A program made the position numbers and the translations under genes. Below are positions 44,969 to 53,210 of a stretch of 64,000 bases of DNA, one piece after another. The stretch is from an uncultured Lachnospiraceae bacterium. Its GTDB lineage: Bacteria > Bacillota > Clostridia > Lachnospirales > Lachnospiraceae. The stretch covers positions 1 through 64,000 of the forward strand of contig OMXP01000002.1 in the NCBI GenBank assembly GCA_900315055.1. The letters are read 5' to 3'. The notes below the pieces were generated by a model. The model was not told where the DNA came from, ran no database searches, and was given only the letters and a program-made list of their open reading frames with translations. Each line of letters opens with the position of its first letter. The first letter of the stretch is position 1.

Positions 44969-45922
44969 ATGGCGAAATTCTTACGATATGTCCTTCTGAC
45001 CGGTCTTCTCTGCGCCCTGATTCTTACCGGGGCGTTTCTTTGGATCACTCTGTACCCGAAGGGCGTGTTCTCGAATACCTACCAGAGTGTCATTCAGGAC
45101 AAGGTTGCATACGATAAGAGCCTTACAGGGAAGAAGATCGTGATCACCGGGGGATCGAACTGCGCCTACGGGATCGATGAAAAGCTCCTTTCGGAGAAGA
45201 CGGGATACAGCGTAGCAAACCTCGGGCTCTATGCGGGCCTTGGGGATCTGTTCCAGACAGAACTGGTGAAGGCAAACCTCCAGGAGGGGGATATCGTCCT
45301 TCTTGCCTACGAGTACAACTGGCCGGAGAGTACGTCCTTTACGGATATCCTCTCGGATACCGTGATGTCCGGAATCGATGATGATATCGAACTGTACCGG
45401 TACGTCCCCCTTCGTAACTGGTCCCAGATCCTCGGGTATCTCGGAGACTATGCAAAGGACAAGAAGGAACATGAGCAGAACCCCGGGGAAGATCATCACC
45501 ACACGCTCTTTGATGCGGACGGGAGAATGATCCAGGAGCGGCCTTCCTGCATCATGGGAGACTTTGTCGAGGGAGAGTCTTACTACAACCCGGTGGATCT
45601 TTCAGGGGTTACGATCTCGGATGAGACGGTCTCGTACCTGAAAAAGTTCAAGGCATACGTCGAATCGAAAGGTGCCAGTGTCTATATGATCGGCGTTCCT
45701 CTCTGGGACGAGGCGGCGGTGAGTGATCCGTCGACGTTTCAGGAACTTAAGGACGAGGAAGAGGAGAAAATCGGGATCGACTTTATCTCGGATCCTGCGG
45801 AGTACCTGTACCCGAAGGATCTGATGTACGACACGGTGTATCACTGCAACAGTGAAGGCGCGAGGGTACGGACGCTCCAGCTTGTATCGGATCTTCAGGC
45901 AGCAGGGGTCCTTTCGCGGTAA
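44969..45922 (+). CDS. SGNH-like partner of the third MBOAT protein
   Basis: 317 residues: an N-terminal helix (about 6-26), then an extracytoplasmic domain with 'IVITGGSNCAYGIDEKLL' (candidate Ser) and 'DTVYHCNSEGARVRTL', the HxNxxG block. The middle part has a His-rich segment ('GEDHHHTLFDADGR'). It starts 16 bases after the third MBOAT gene with an AGGGAAGGAG site. It is the last gene of the operon; a spacer of 71 bases precedes the next start. Confidence 0.72.
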   Translation: MAKFLRYVLLTGLLCALILTGAFLWITLYPKGVFSNTYQSVIQDKVAYDKSLTGKKIVITGGSNCAYGIDEKLLSEKTGYSVANLGLYAGLGDLFQTELVKANLQEGDIVLLAYEYNWPESTSFTDILSDTVMSGIDDDIELYRYVPLRNWSQILGYLGDYAKDKKEHEQNPGEDHHHTLFDADGRMIQERPSCIMGDFVEGESYYNPVDLSGVTISDETVSYLKKFKAYVESKGASVYMIGVPLWDEAAVSDPSTFQELKDEEEEKIGIDFISDPAEYLYPKDLMYDTVYHCNSEGARVRTLQLVSDLQAAGVLSR

Positions 45923-45993
45923 CGAACGCTGTCACTTTTGCTCTGTGTTACAATCCTTTTACAGGAAATTAACACAGGAGGGCGTATGCTGAT

Positions 45994-47088
45994 ATGAGAG
46001 GGAATGGAAAGAAAAAGAAGGCACCACTGGGGCTTGTGATCCTTCGCATCGTGCTGATTGTCCTGATTATTGTTCTGGTCCTTGCCGCGGGACTGGTGCT
46101 GTATCTGACCGTGACGGAGTACAAGCCGGCATCTGAGGAGCCGGTTGAGGTTGAGACGGAAGGGTCTGGCGAATCCGTACAGGCAGGGGATGAGCTTCGC
46201 ATCGTCACCTGGAACTGCGGGTACGGAGCCCTCGGGGACAACGCGGACTTCTTCATGGACGGTGGTTCCATGGTAAAGACTGCGACGAAGGAGAGGGTGG
46301 AGCAAAACCTTGCAACGCTCCGGGCTGAGATCTCTTCACTGTCGCCGGATATCACCTTTCTGCAGGAGGTGGACACGGACTCTGCAAGGTCGTATCACAT
46401 CGATGAGGTGTCCTTTCTTGGAGAGGGGGGTGCGTCCTCCGACTTTGCCTACAACTACAGGGTGGTCTTTGTCCCCTACCCCGTCCCGCCGATGGGAAAG
46501 ATTTATTCCGGTGTTGCGACACAGACGGACCTGTCGGTGAGTTCTGCCACGCGCATCGCCCTGCCGTGCCCCTTCAAGTGGCCGGTGCGCGTCGGAAACC
46601 TGAAGCGGTGTCTTCTCGTAAACCGGGTGCCGGTTGATGGAAGCAGCAAAGAGCTCGTTCTTGTCAATCTCCACCTCGAGGCCTATGACGACGGTGAGGG
46701 GAAGGCGGCGCAGACGAAGGTCCTGTGCGACTTCTTAAAGAGCGAGTACGAAAAGGGCAACTACGTGATCGCAGGGGGCGACTTCAATCAGACCTTTTCC
46801 GGGACGGATACGTCGATGTACCCGGACAAGGAGGGAACCTGGCAGTGCGGGATCCTCGACGAGAGCGATTTCCCAACGACCTTTCAGTTCTGTCAGGACA
46901 GCTCAACGCCCACCTGCAGGTCCCTCGATATCCCCTATGCGGGAGCAGATCACGACACGTTTCAGTACTACGTGATCGATGGCTTTATCGTCTCGGACAA
47001 CGTCGAGGTGCAGTCCTGCAGGACGCAGGACCTTGCCTTTACCGCGACGGATCACAACCCGGTGCTGATGGAAGTCAGGCTGAAATAA
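45994..47088 (+). CDS. Membrane-anchored endonuclease/exonuclease/phosphatase family protein
   Basis: 364 residues. A basic start and one helix (about 12-38) anchor an extracytoplasmic EEP domain: 'LRIVTWNCGYGALGDN', 'FLQEVDTDSAR', 'VIAGGDFNQTFSG' and 'FTATDHNPVLMEV' supply the metal-binding and catalytic Asn/Glu/Asp/His residues. Related surface enzymes are sphingomyelinases, phospholipid or sugar-phosphate phosphodiesterases and nucleases; the substrate cannot be chosen. A TACAAT at 45949-45954 may be its -10. It follows the MBOAT operon and could belong to it by read-through. Confidence 0.85.
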   Translation: MRGNGKKKKAPLGLVILRIVLIVLIIVLVLAAGLVLYLTVTEYKPASEEPVEVETEGSGESVQAGDELRIVTWNCGYGALGDNADFFMDGGSMVKTATKERVEQNLATLRAEISSLSPDITFLQEVDTDSARSYHIDEVSFLGEGGASSDFAYNYRVVFVPYPVPPMGKIYSGVATQTDLSVSSATRIALPCPFKWPVRVGNLKRCLLVNRVPVDGSSKELVLVNLHLEAYDDGEGKAAQTKVLCDFLKSEYEKGNYVIAGGDFNQTFSGTDTSMYPDKEGTWQCGILDESDFPTTFQFCQDSSTPTCRSLDIPYAGADHDTFQYYVIDGFIVSDNVEVQSCRTQDLAFTATDHNPVLMEVRLK

Positions 47089-47089
47089 T

Positions 47090-47114
47090 AATCGATCCTT
47101 TGATCGATTTCACA
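47090..47114 (+). terminator. Weak stem-loop between EEP gene and ugd
   Basis: AATCGATC (47090-47097) and GATCGATT (47102-47109) form an 8-bp stem with a 4-base loop, followed by a T-poor tract (TCACATTT). It may be a weak terminator or a protein-binding palindrome. Confidence 0.3.
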
Positions 47115-47130
47115 TTTGGAGTGTAATGAT

Positions 47131-48378
47131 ATGAAAATCGCAGTCGCAGGAACCGGCTATGTCGGGTTATCGCTGTCTGTTCTGCTGTCCCAGCACAACG
47201 AGGTGACGGCAGTGGACATTATCCCGGAAAAGGTGGAGAAGATCAACAACAGGATCTCGCCGATCCAGGACGAATACATTGAAAAGTACCTTACAGAGGA
47301 CAAGGAAGGGAAACGGACACTCCATCTCCATGCAACCACCGACGGGGCGGCGGCTTACCGGAACGCGGATTTCGTGATCATCTCGACGCCGACGAACTAT
47401 GACAACAAGAAAAACTTCTTCGACACCTCGGCGGTGGAGCAGGTGATTGAGCTGGTGCTGTCCGTCAATCCGTCTGCCATCATGGTGATCAAAAGCACCG
47501 TTCCGGTCGGCTATACGGCAAGGACCCGGGAGAAGTATCACACATCCAATGTCCTCTTTGCCCCGGAGTTTCTCCGGGAGAGCAAGGCGCTCTATGACAA
47601 CCTGTATCCATCCCGCATCATTGTCGGTACGGACAGGAGTGATCCAAAGCTCGTCGATGCCGCGCACACCTTTGCGGATCTTCTGCAGGAGGGGGCGATT
47701 GAGGAGAATATCCCGAAGCTGTTTATGGGATACACCGAGGCGGAGGCGGTGAAGCTCTTTGCGAACACCTACCTTGCCCTCCGGGTCTCCTACTTCAATG
47801 AGCTTGATACCTATGCGGAGATGAAGGGACTCGATACGAAGTCGATCATCGACGGCGTCTGCCTCGATCCCAGGATCGGGACGCAGTACAACAACCCGTC
47901 CTTCGGGTACGGCGGCTACTGCCTGCCGAAGGATACGAAGCAGCTTTTGGCCAACTACCAGGACGTCCCCGAAAACCTGATTCAGGCGATTGTCGACAGC
48001 AACCGGACGCGGAAGGACTTCATCGCCGAGCGGGTGCTGGAGATGGCGGGAACCTACAGCGAGTCGGATTACTATGATGAGAAGAAGGAGCACCCGGTGG
48101 TGATCGGCGTGTACCGGCTCACCATGAAGAGCAACAGCGACAACTTCCGCCAGAGCTCGATTCAGGGCGTCATGAAACGGATCAAGGCCAAGGGCGCGCA
48201 GGTGATCATCTATGAGCCGACGCTCGAGGACGGGACGACGTTCTTCGGGAGCGAAGTGGTCAATGATCTTGATGAGTTCAAGAGGCGCAGCAATGCGATC
48301 ATCGCAAACCGCTACAACACGGTGCTCGACGATGTGAAGGACAAGGTCTACACGAGGGATATTTTCCGGAGAGACTGA
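47131..48378 (+). CDS. ugd: UDP-glucose 6-dehydrogenase
   Basis: 415 residues. '[19 protein letters not shown]' is the NAD-binding GxGxxG fold, '[11 protein letters not shown]' and 'STVPVGYT' the conserved NAD loop, '[20 protein letters not shown]' the substrate loop, and '[19 protein letters not shown]' the catalytic-Cys motif. It oxidises UDP-glucose to UDP-glucuronate in the cytoplasm, the precursor for uronic acids in the surface polymer. It is the only nucleotide-sugar biosynthesis gene in the window. ATG 47131 is 10 bases after GGAG. Confidence 0.95.
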   Translation: MKIAVAGTGYVGLSLSVLLSQHNEVTAVDIIPEKVEKINNRISPIQDEYIEKYLTEDKEGKRTLHLHATTDGAAAYRNADFVIISTPTNYDNKKNFFDTSAVEQVIELVLSVNPSAIMVIKSTVPVGYTARTREKYHTSNVLFAPEFLRESKALYDNLYPSRIIVGTDRSDPKLVDAAHTFADLLQEGAIEENIPKLFMGYTEAEAVKLFANTYLALRVSYFNELDTYAEMKGLDTKSIIDGVCLDPRIGTQYNNPSFGYGGYCLPKDTKQLLANYQDVPENLIQAIVDSNRTRKDFIAERVLEMAGTYSESDYYDEKKEHPVVIGVYRLTMKSNSDNFRQSSIQGVMKRIKAKGAQVIIYEPTLEDGTTFFGSEVVNDLDEFKRRSNAIIANRYNTVLDDVKDKVYTRDIFRRD

Positions 48379-48406
48379 AGATAAATTGGAAACAGGCTGA
48401 TGTTGA

Positions 48407-48940
48407 GAGGGATGCAGGAATTCATCTTGCATCAGCTTCATCATGCTGATCCCGTCGTCTCTCATGCAGTCCCTTGCATCCTTTGTCTCCCAGAACGTAT
48501 CTGCCGGCAAGGAGAAGAGAGCCAGGAAGGCCATGGGCTGCGGCATGCTGTTTGGCGCACTCATCGGTACGGCGATCGTCCTCTTCATCTGGACGAGGGG
48601 CTACCTTCTCACGGGACTCTTTACGAACGAAGCAGAGGTTATCCAGTGCGGCTGGGATTATCTCAAGGGCTTTTCTCTGGAGTCTATCGTGACCGCGTTC
48701 CTGTTCAGCTTTAACGGCTACTTCAACGGCCATGACAAGACCCTGTTCATCATGGTCTCCGGCATTGCGCAGACGTTCCTCGTGCGTCTTCCGTTTGCCT
48801 ACTGGCAGAGCATTCAGCCGAATGCAAGCCTTACCAGGATCGGCTCCGCAGCGCCCCTTGCCACCTGCTTTGGCATCGTGCTGTGCCTTGTCTACTATGC
48901 GCACTTCAATCATCAGCTGAAGCAGAAGAAGGAGAATTAG
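48407..48940 (+). pseudogene. C-terminal remnant of a MATE family efflux transporter
   Basis: The frame opens after TGA at 48404-48406; the first ATG is 48443. The product keeps only the last ~165 residues of a MATE/NorM protein: 'SSLMQSLASFVSQNVSAGKE', then four helices and 'QTFLVRLPFAYWQSI'. Full-length members have about 450 residues. There is no N-terminal half upstream; ugd ends 29 bases before the frame opens. A deletion has therefore joined ugd to the tail of this gene. Probably not functional. Confidence 0.75.
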
Positions 48941-48950
48941 CCGGAACAGA

Positions 48951-48991
48951 AAACGGGCACAGGAACCCTGGAAGGTGTCCTGTGCCCGTTT
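48951..48991. terminator. Bidirectional terminator, 14-bp perfect stem
   Basis: AAACGGGCACAGGA (48951-48964) is perfectly complementary to TCCTGTGCCCGTTT (48978-48991). The A-run and T-run flanks allow function for both the MATE remnant and the converging ferritin gene. Confidence 0.75.
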
Positions 48992-49012
48992 GACATTCCT
49001 TTGATCAGAAGA

Positions 49013-49525
49013 TCAGAGAACGAGGCTCGGAGCGGTGTAGACTCTTGCGAGCAGCTCCTGGTTCAGAGCATACAGACCTTTGGGATCGGAGCCGTAGAGA
49101 TCAAACTTCTTGATGAGATCCTCTGCATTCTTCTCCTCCTCGCCCTGCTCCTTGACGAACCAGTCAAAGCACTGCATGGTCCGGTAGTCATGGATGGCAT
49201 CCGCCGCGGCGTAGATGGTGTTGATGAGGGAGGTCACGTACTGCTCGTGCTTGAGGCCCAGCGTTAACGGATCCTTTGCGGAAGCGTAGGTGGCATCCGG
49301 CTTTGCAACGGCGTCGAACGATACGTGCTCCCCGTTGTTGTGCAGGTACTGGCGCATCAGCATCGCGTGATCGCGCTCCTCCTGCGCCTGAATGTCATAC
49401 CAGTGGGCGAAACAGTCCAGGCCGAGGTCATTGTAGTAGTTCGAGAAATCGAGGTAGAGATAAGCGGAGTAGAACTCCTTGTTGATCTGAGTGTTGATGA
49501 GCTCTCTGACTTTGGTATCCAGCAT
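49013..49525 (-). CDS. ftnA: Ferritin
   Basis: 170 residues, the normal ferritin length. 'INKEFYSAYLYLDFSNYYND', 'HWYDIQAQEERDHAMLMRQY' (ExxH ferroxidase ligands) and 'WFVKEQGEEEKNAEDL' (second Glu set) give a complete bacterial non-haem ferritin site. It stores iron in a 24-mer cytoplasmic shell. ATG 49525 follows AAAGGAGACA; an in-frame ATG at 49561 is less well placed. A TATAAT on the minus strand at 49567-49572 and a DtxR-like box at 49631-49649 lie upstream, suggesting iron control. Confidence 0.92.
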   Translation of the reverse strand: MLDTKVRELINTQINKEFYSAYLYLDFSNYYNDLGLDCFAHWYDIQAQEERDHAMLMRQYLHNNGEHVSFDAVAKPDATYASAKDPLTLGLKHEQYVTSLINTIYAAADAIHDYRTMQCFDWFVKEQGEEEKNAEDLIKKFDLYGSDPKGLYALNQELLARVYTAPSLVL

Positions 49526-49566
49526 ATGTGTCTCCTTTCGCAGTTCATCTGTTACTGACAATATCC

Positions 49567-49572
49567 ATTATA
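49567..49572 (-). promoter_or_regulatory. -10 (TATAAT) of the ferritin gene
   Basis: Perfect TATAAT on the minus strand, 42 bases before the start codon. The -35 region is poor, as expected if an activator or repressor takes part. Confidence 0.45.
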
Positions 49573-49630
49573 GCGGGCCTGCAGAGAAGAACCGTAAAAA
49601 GACAATAAAATCTTTAAGAAAACAGGAAAG

Positions 49631-49649
49631 TTAGGAAAATATAACTAAA
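49631..49649. promoter_or_regulatory. Possible DtxR-type metal box between ferritin and a small gene
   Basis: By hand alignment 12 of 19 positions agree with the DtxR/IdeR consensus, with TTAGG at one end and TAAC...AA at the other. It lies upstream of both divergent genes. AT-rich DNA makes chance matches likely. Confidence 0.3.
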
Positions 49650-49760
49650 TGATTTGACAAAAAGAACCGACAAAGTCGCTGATCACTCAGTCAGAAGAGA
49701 CGGATACGACTTCATGCGGTATACTTTTTGGCAGAACTGGACAGAAACGGAGGGACAAAG

Positions 49761-50000
49761 ATGAGCAAGGAAGCGGACAAGAGGATTCTTTCCCTGGTAA
49801 AGCCGGAGTATCTCAAGAAGATCCCGGTCTTTGTGCGGGACCATGCGACGGGGAATACCTGCCGGCTGATCGAGCTGGAGCATGCAGAGCTGTATGCGAA
49901 GTTCGAGACGGAGCAGGTCCCGGAGGATGCAGAGAACGAGATGAGAGATCTCGTCAACGGGATCTTCGAGGAGCGCATGAAGAAGCATCACGTGCTCTGA
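49761..50000 (+). CDS. Conserved-looking small cytoplasmic protein, function unknown
   Basis: 79 residues, charged and helical, no signal or membrane segment: 'MSKEADKRILSLVKPEYLKK' to 'FEERMKKHHVL'. ATG 49761 has a good GGAGGGA, and a clear terminator follows at 50047, so it is a complete transcription unit. No domain recognised. It is divergent from ferritin and shares the intergenic region with the possible metal box. Confidence 0.7.
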   Translation: MSKEADKRILSLVKPEYLKKIPVFVRDHATGNTCRLIELEHAELYAKFETEQVPEDAENEMRDLVNGIFEERMKKHHVL

Positions 50001-50046
50001 AGACAGGATCTCCGATCAGGGAGATGCTCAATTGATTGAACCAGAA

Positions 50047-50088
50047 CGCCCGTCCGCAGTGAGAATGCTGCGGGCGGGCGCTTTGTCT
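50047..50088 (+). terminator. Intrinsic terminator
   Basis: CGCCCGTCCGCAG (50047-50059) pairs with CTGCGGGCGGGCG (50068-50080), 13 bp with one G-U, followed by CTTTGTCTT. Confidence 0.8.
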
Positions 50089-50129
50089 TGCCGGGTGTTT
50101 TCTGTTCCGGACTTTTCTGTTCTGATTGT

Positions 50130-51227
50130 CTACTGGGCCTTGGTGGTCCACCACTCCACGGTGGATGGATCGACGCCTTCGTCGATGCTGTATCCCTGCG
50201 TGCGGATAATGATCCGGGAGAGGACCTTTGCGTAGGAGGTGCGGCCATTTGCGTTCATGTGCAGACGGTCGTCGGAGAGCATGTCTGTGGCATTGGTCGA
50301 GTCGATCCCCGCAAAGAGATAGGCATTGAAGTAGGAGTACACATCGCTCTCACCTGCGAGAGTTGTGCTTACAAGGTTGTCGAGTGAGTCACAGTACTCA
50401 ATGAGGCGGTGCCCTTTTGCATTTGCGTAGGTGTTGATATCTCCGAGATAGGTATCTCCGTTAAAGAACTGGGCGTAGGTCGGTCCGCAGAAGATGATCT
50501 TTGCATTCGGCGCTGCCTTATGGAGCGTCCGGCCGATATTGGCTTCCGCGTTGCGGTAGCTTCGCTCCGTGGTGTTGCCGTCAAGGTCAATGTTTTCGAG
50601 ATAGTCGTTGAGGCCAAATTCAACAATAAAGACGTCGACCTTCGACATGTCCACGGAGTCGATCATGTACTTCTGGTACGGGAACATGTCAGCGAGATAG
50701 TCCGTGGAGATCTGATCCGTCAGTGCATAGGCGACACCGACGCCGCTTAAGGAACTCCAGTTCGTCTTGTCTGTGCCGTCGTTGTCAAGCACGGCTGCGG
50801 TGGCACCGCCGATGCCGCAGTTCCAGACATTTGCATGGCAGTACTGGCTGATCTGATAGGCAAGACCGTCATAGCCCTTGAAGTTGCCGAACTGGGAATC
50901 GCCGAGGACCACGATGTTCATCAGGGCGTTGTCGCCGTACATGGTGTTCACGAGGTCATCGGAGTACCGGATCTGCCCGTCGACGATGGGGGAGGTACTG
51001 GCTGCCGTCGAAGCCTGTGTGGTGGCTGTTGTCGTTGACTGTGCTGCGGCCTGTGTGGACGCCTGGGTGGCGTTGGTGGTCGAAGCCTCTGCGGTCGTTT
51101 CTGCCACGGACCCGGTGGTCACGGTTTCAGTTGCTGCAGACTCTGCCGCGCCGCAGGCGGTGAGGAGAAGCCCTGCGCAGCCAAGGATGGCGGCACCTTT
51201 CCTAATATATGAGCTTTGTTCTTTCAA
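50130..51227 (-). CDS. SGNH/GDSL hydrolase lipoprotein
   Basis: 365 residues. 'AAILGCAGLLLTACG' is a lipoprotein signal with lipobox LTAC, so Cys25 is lipidated. A Thr/Ser/Ala-rich linker (26-80) spans the wall, then the catalytic domain: 'NIVVLGDSQFGNF' (block I Ser), 'NCGIGGATAA' (Gly), 'VEFGLNDYLENI' (Asn) and 'SDDRLHMNANGRTSYAK' (Asp/His). All four SGNH blocks are present. It probably removes acyl groups from surface glycans or lipids. It stands alone between terminators, away from the MBOAT operon. Confidence 0.85.
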   Translation of the reverse strand: MKEQSSYIRKGAAILGCAGLLLTACGAAESAATETVTTGSVAETTAEASTTNATQASTQAAAQSTTTATTQASTAASTSPIVDGQIRYSDDLVNTMYGDNALMNIVVLGDSQFGNFKGYDGLAYQISQYCHANVWNCGIGGATAAVLDNDGTDKTNWSSLSGVGVAYALTDQISTDYLADMFPYQKYMIDSVDMSKVDVFIVEFGLNDYLENIDLDGNTTERSYRNAEANIGRTLHKAAPNAKIIFCGPTYAQFFNGDTYLGDINTYANAKGHRLIEYCDSLDNLVSTTLAGESDVYSYFNAYLFAGIDSTNATDMLSDDRLHMNANGRTSYAKVLSRIIIRTQGYSIDEGVDPSTVEWWTTKAQ

Positions 51228-51281
51228 GAGATTCTGCTCCTTTTATCGTTTCGTCGTTCCTTCTGTTTCGCAAACGCAGGC

Positions 51282-51287
51282 ATTATA
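51282..51287 (-). promoter_or_regulatory. -10 (TATAAT) of the SGNH lipoprotein gene
   Basis: TATAAT on the minus strand, 55 bases before the start codon and directly downstream of the dtxR terminator. The -35 is weak. Confidence 0.4.
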
Positions 51288-51328
51288 CTACAAAACTGCC
51301 CGCATCGCTGATGTGCGATACGGGCAGT
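51288..51328 (-). terminator. Intrinsic terminator of the DtxR-family gene
   Basis: On the minus strand ACTGCCCGTATCGC pairs with GCGATGCGGGCAGT, followed by TTTTGT. It separates the regulator from the lipoprotein gene. Confidence 0.75.
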
Positions 51329-51378
51329 GGCAAAATTTTGTCTTTGGTTTGTCCCTGTTTTGTCTTTGATTCTTTCGT

Positions 51379-51783
51379 TCAGGCTCCCTGAACGGGCTTC
51401 AGGTTGGCGTCCATGTATTTGCAGAGGGCATCAAAGGTTTCTTCGCTGATGTCGTGCTCGATCTTGCAAGCGTCTGTTCTTGCCTGCTCGGGGTGAACCC
51501 CGAGGCGCACGAACAGATCCGTCAGCGTCTTGTGGCGGTTATAGGTCGCCCCGGCCACCTTCATCCCGGAGTCGGTCAGGACCAGCATTCCGGCGTGATC
51601 GGTGGTGATATAGCCCTTTTCCTTCAGGCGCTTTGTGGTATAGGTCACGGACGGCTTGGTTACCCCGAGCTGCTCCGCCACATCGATGGAGCGGACATAT
51701 CCCTGACGCTCCTTGATCATGAGGATCGCCTCCAGATAGTCCTCGGTCGTCTTCTGTACGCCGTTTTCTTCTTCGACTCTCAT
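51379..51783 (-). CDS. DtxR/MntR-family metal-dependent regulator
   Basis: 134 residues. An N-terminal winged helix ('TTEDYLEAILMIKERQGYVR', 'VAEQLGVTKPSVTYTTKRLK') is followed by the metal-binding and dimerisation domain ('NRHKTLTDLFVRLGVHPEQA', 'ACKIEHDISEETFDAL'). The C-terminal SH3-like domain of DtxR is absent, as in MntR and short IdeR types. It represses iron or manganese uptake genes when metal is bound. The promoter contains a box resembling its own family's operator, so it is probably autoregulated. Ferritin lies 1.9 kb away. Confidence 0.9.
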   Translation of the reverse strand: MRVEEENGVQKTTEDYLEAILMIKERQGYVRSIDVAEQLGVTKPSVTYTTKRLKEKGYITTDHAGMLVLTDSGMKVAGATYNRHKTLTDLFVRLGVHPEQARTDACKIEHDISEETFDALCKYMDANLKPVQGA

Positions 51784-51820
51784 AGTACTGCTCCTGTTTC
51801 TGTGTTCTTTAACATTGAAC

Positions 51821-51851
51821 TAAGATTAGCACTATCTAACGGAAATTTCAA
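51821..51851 (-). promoter_or_regulatory. Promoter with DtxR-like operator
   Basis: On the minus strand TTGAAA (51851-51846), 17 bases, TAATCT (51828-51823). A 19-base imperfect palindrome (51821-51839) covers the -10 and agrees with the DtxR/IdeR consensus at 13 of 19 positions by hand alignment. Confidence 0.5.
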
Positions 51852-51883
51852 GAAGCCGGTGACCGCTGAATTATGAACATTTG

Positions 51884-52561
51884 CTAAACGTTTCGGGAAG
51901 CAGAGCGGAAGGAGCTGTCTCCTGCCGTCTGTTCCTGAATGCTCTCAAGGTAGGCCGGAAGATCGGAGAGGCTTTTGAGGATTACATTCGCCTTTTCCCG
52001 CATCTCGTCGGTCACAGGCTGCATGTCGGGGATCATGACGGTGATCATGCCGGCGGCATGACCCGAACGGACGCCGTTCCAGGAGTCCTCGACGACAACG
52101 CAGCGATCCGGCGTGGCATGGAGCTTTTCTGCCACGGTCAGCCAGATGTCCGGGGCGGGCTTTCCGTTTTTGAGGTCCCTGCCTGAAAAGACAAGGTCAA
52201 AGAGATCCTGTGTGTGGGTGATTGCAAGGTAGCGCTTTGCGACTTCCATGCCGCTCGAGGTGCAGATGGCGGTCCTGTAGCCGTGGGAGAGCAGGTAGTG
52301 CAGGCACTCCTCCATGCCGGGCTTTTCATCGATGCCGTCTTTCAGGATCTTCTCGTCCACGAGCTTTATCTTTTCCGCCAGTGCCCTGTCCGGATCCATG
52401 TGGAGTTCGTCCTGAAGAACAGCCTTGATGTGGTGGATGGGGGTCCCGACAAAGGACTGATAGACCGTAAGAGGCACCCCGACCTTCAGCCAGGCGTCCC
52501 GGTAGAGCCTCTCCGAGTCGAAGAGGGTGCCGTCCATGTCAAAGAGTACGGTTGTGAGCAT
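51884..52561 (-). CDS. HAD-family phosphatase, beta-phosphoglucomutase-like
   Basis: 225 residues. 'VLFDMDGTLFDSERLYRDAW' holds the nucleophile Asp and acid/base Asp, 'AICTSSGMEVAKRYL' the Thr/Ser, 'GKPAPDIWLTVAEKL' the Lys and 'CVVVEDSWNGVRSGHAAGM' the metal Asp: all four HAD motifs. The helical cap puts it with sugar-phosphate phosphatases and beta-PGM relatives. It is the downstream partner of the TetR gene, which overlaps it by 23 bases. Confidence 0.88.
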   Translation of the reverse strand: MLTTVLFDMDGTLFDSERLYRDAWLKVGVPLTVYQSFVGTPIHHIKAVLQDELHMDPDRALAEKIKLVDEKILKDGIDEKPGMEECLHYLLSHGYRTAICTSSGMEVAKRYLAITHTQDLFDLVFSGRDLKNGKPAPDIWLTVAEKLHATPDRCVVVEDSWNGVRSGHAAGMITVMIPDMQPVTDEMREKANVILKSLSDLPAYLESIQEQTAGDSSFRSASRNV

Positions 52562-53147
52562 GAGGATCTCCTTCCGGCTGCAGCCAGTTGATGCGGGAGA
52601 TCTTCAGCACCAGGGCTGAGATCTCCTCGGGGGTCTTCGAGATATCGTCCACCAGCCAGGACTTTACGAGGGCATAGCTTCCGGCGGTCAGGAAGGTCGC
52701 CGCAAGCGGAATCTCGCTCTCGTCAAACTGACTGCGGAAGAGCTGGGAGATCGGGGAATCGTCCTTCATGAAGTGCGGGAAGGTTTTCCGCACGTCGTCG
52801 TCCCGGTGGAAGCGGATCAGGATCTTCATCTTGTCGGCGTTGGCATACAGGTACCGGCAAAGATCCGTGAGAATGGCTTCCGTCCCCTGATTGCCCGCAG
52901 GGTACTTCTTTTTCTCCTTTTCCACGAACTCGGCTGCCATGTCCCTGCTGATCTCATCCAGGATGTCCTCCGGGGTGCTGTAGTGGGTGTAGAACGTCGT
53001 GCGGTTCACACCGGACTCCCGGCAGAGGGCCGTAACCGTGATGTGGGCCATGTCCGGATAGTGCGCCCGGTCCTCCAGAAGACGCAGGAGCCCGTCCTGC
53101 AGCATGTGCCGTGTCACTTCCACCCGCTGATTTCTGCGATCTGCCAT
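52539..53147 (-). CDS. TetR-family transcriptional regulator
   Basis: 202 residues. The helix-turn-helix is 'ITVTALCRESGVNRTTFYTH' then 'STPEDILDEI'; the C-terminal half is the ligand domain, with 'GSYALVKSWLVDDISKTPEE' near the end (TetR_C_7/8-like). It overlaps the HAD gene by 23 bases in another frame, so translation is coupled. It is divergent from the metallophosphoesterase-ABC exporter unit, whose -35 is covered by an inverted repeat, the natural candidate for its operator. Confidence 0.85.
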   Translation of the reverse strand: MADRRNQRVEVTRHMLQDGLLRLLEDRAHYPDMAHITVTALCRESGVNRTTFYTHYSTPEDILDEISRDMAAEFVEKEKKKYPAGNQGTEAILTDLCRYLYANADKMKILIRFHRDDDVRKTFPHFMKDDSPISQLFRSQFDESEIPLAATFLTAGSYALVKSWLVDDISKTPEEISALVLKISRINWLQPEGDPHAHNRTL

Positions 53148-53210
53148 GATAAACCTCTGAAATACAGACAGAGTCTTCTGCTTTGTCTGTTTTGATCAGA
53201 TAAACCGATG

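Noticed and set aside
49654-49659. Perfect -35 hexamer TTGACA upstream of the small gene at 49761
   Set aside because: No -10-like hexamer lies 16-18 bases downstream, so it is not called as a promoter.
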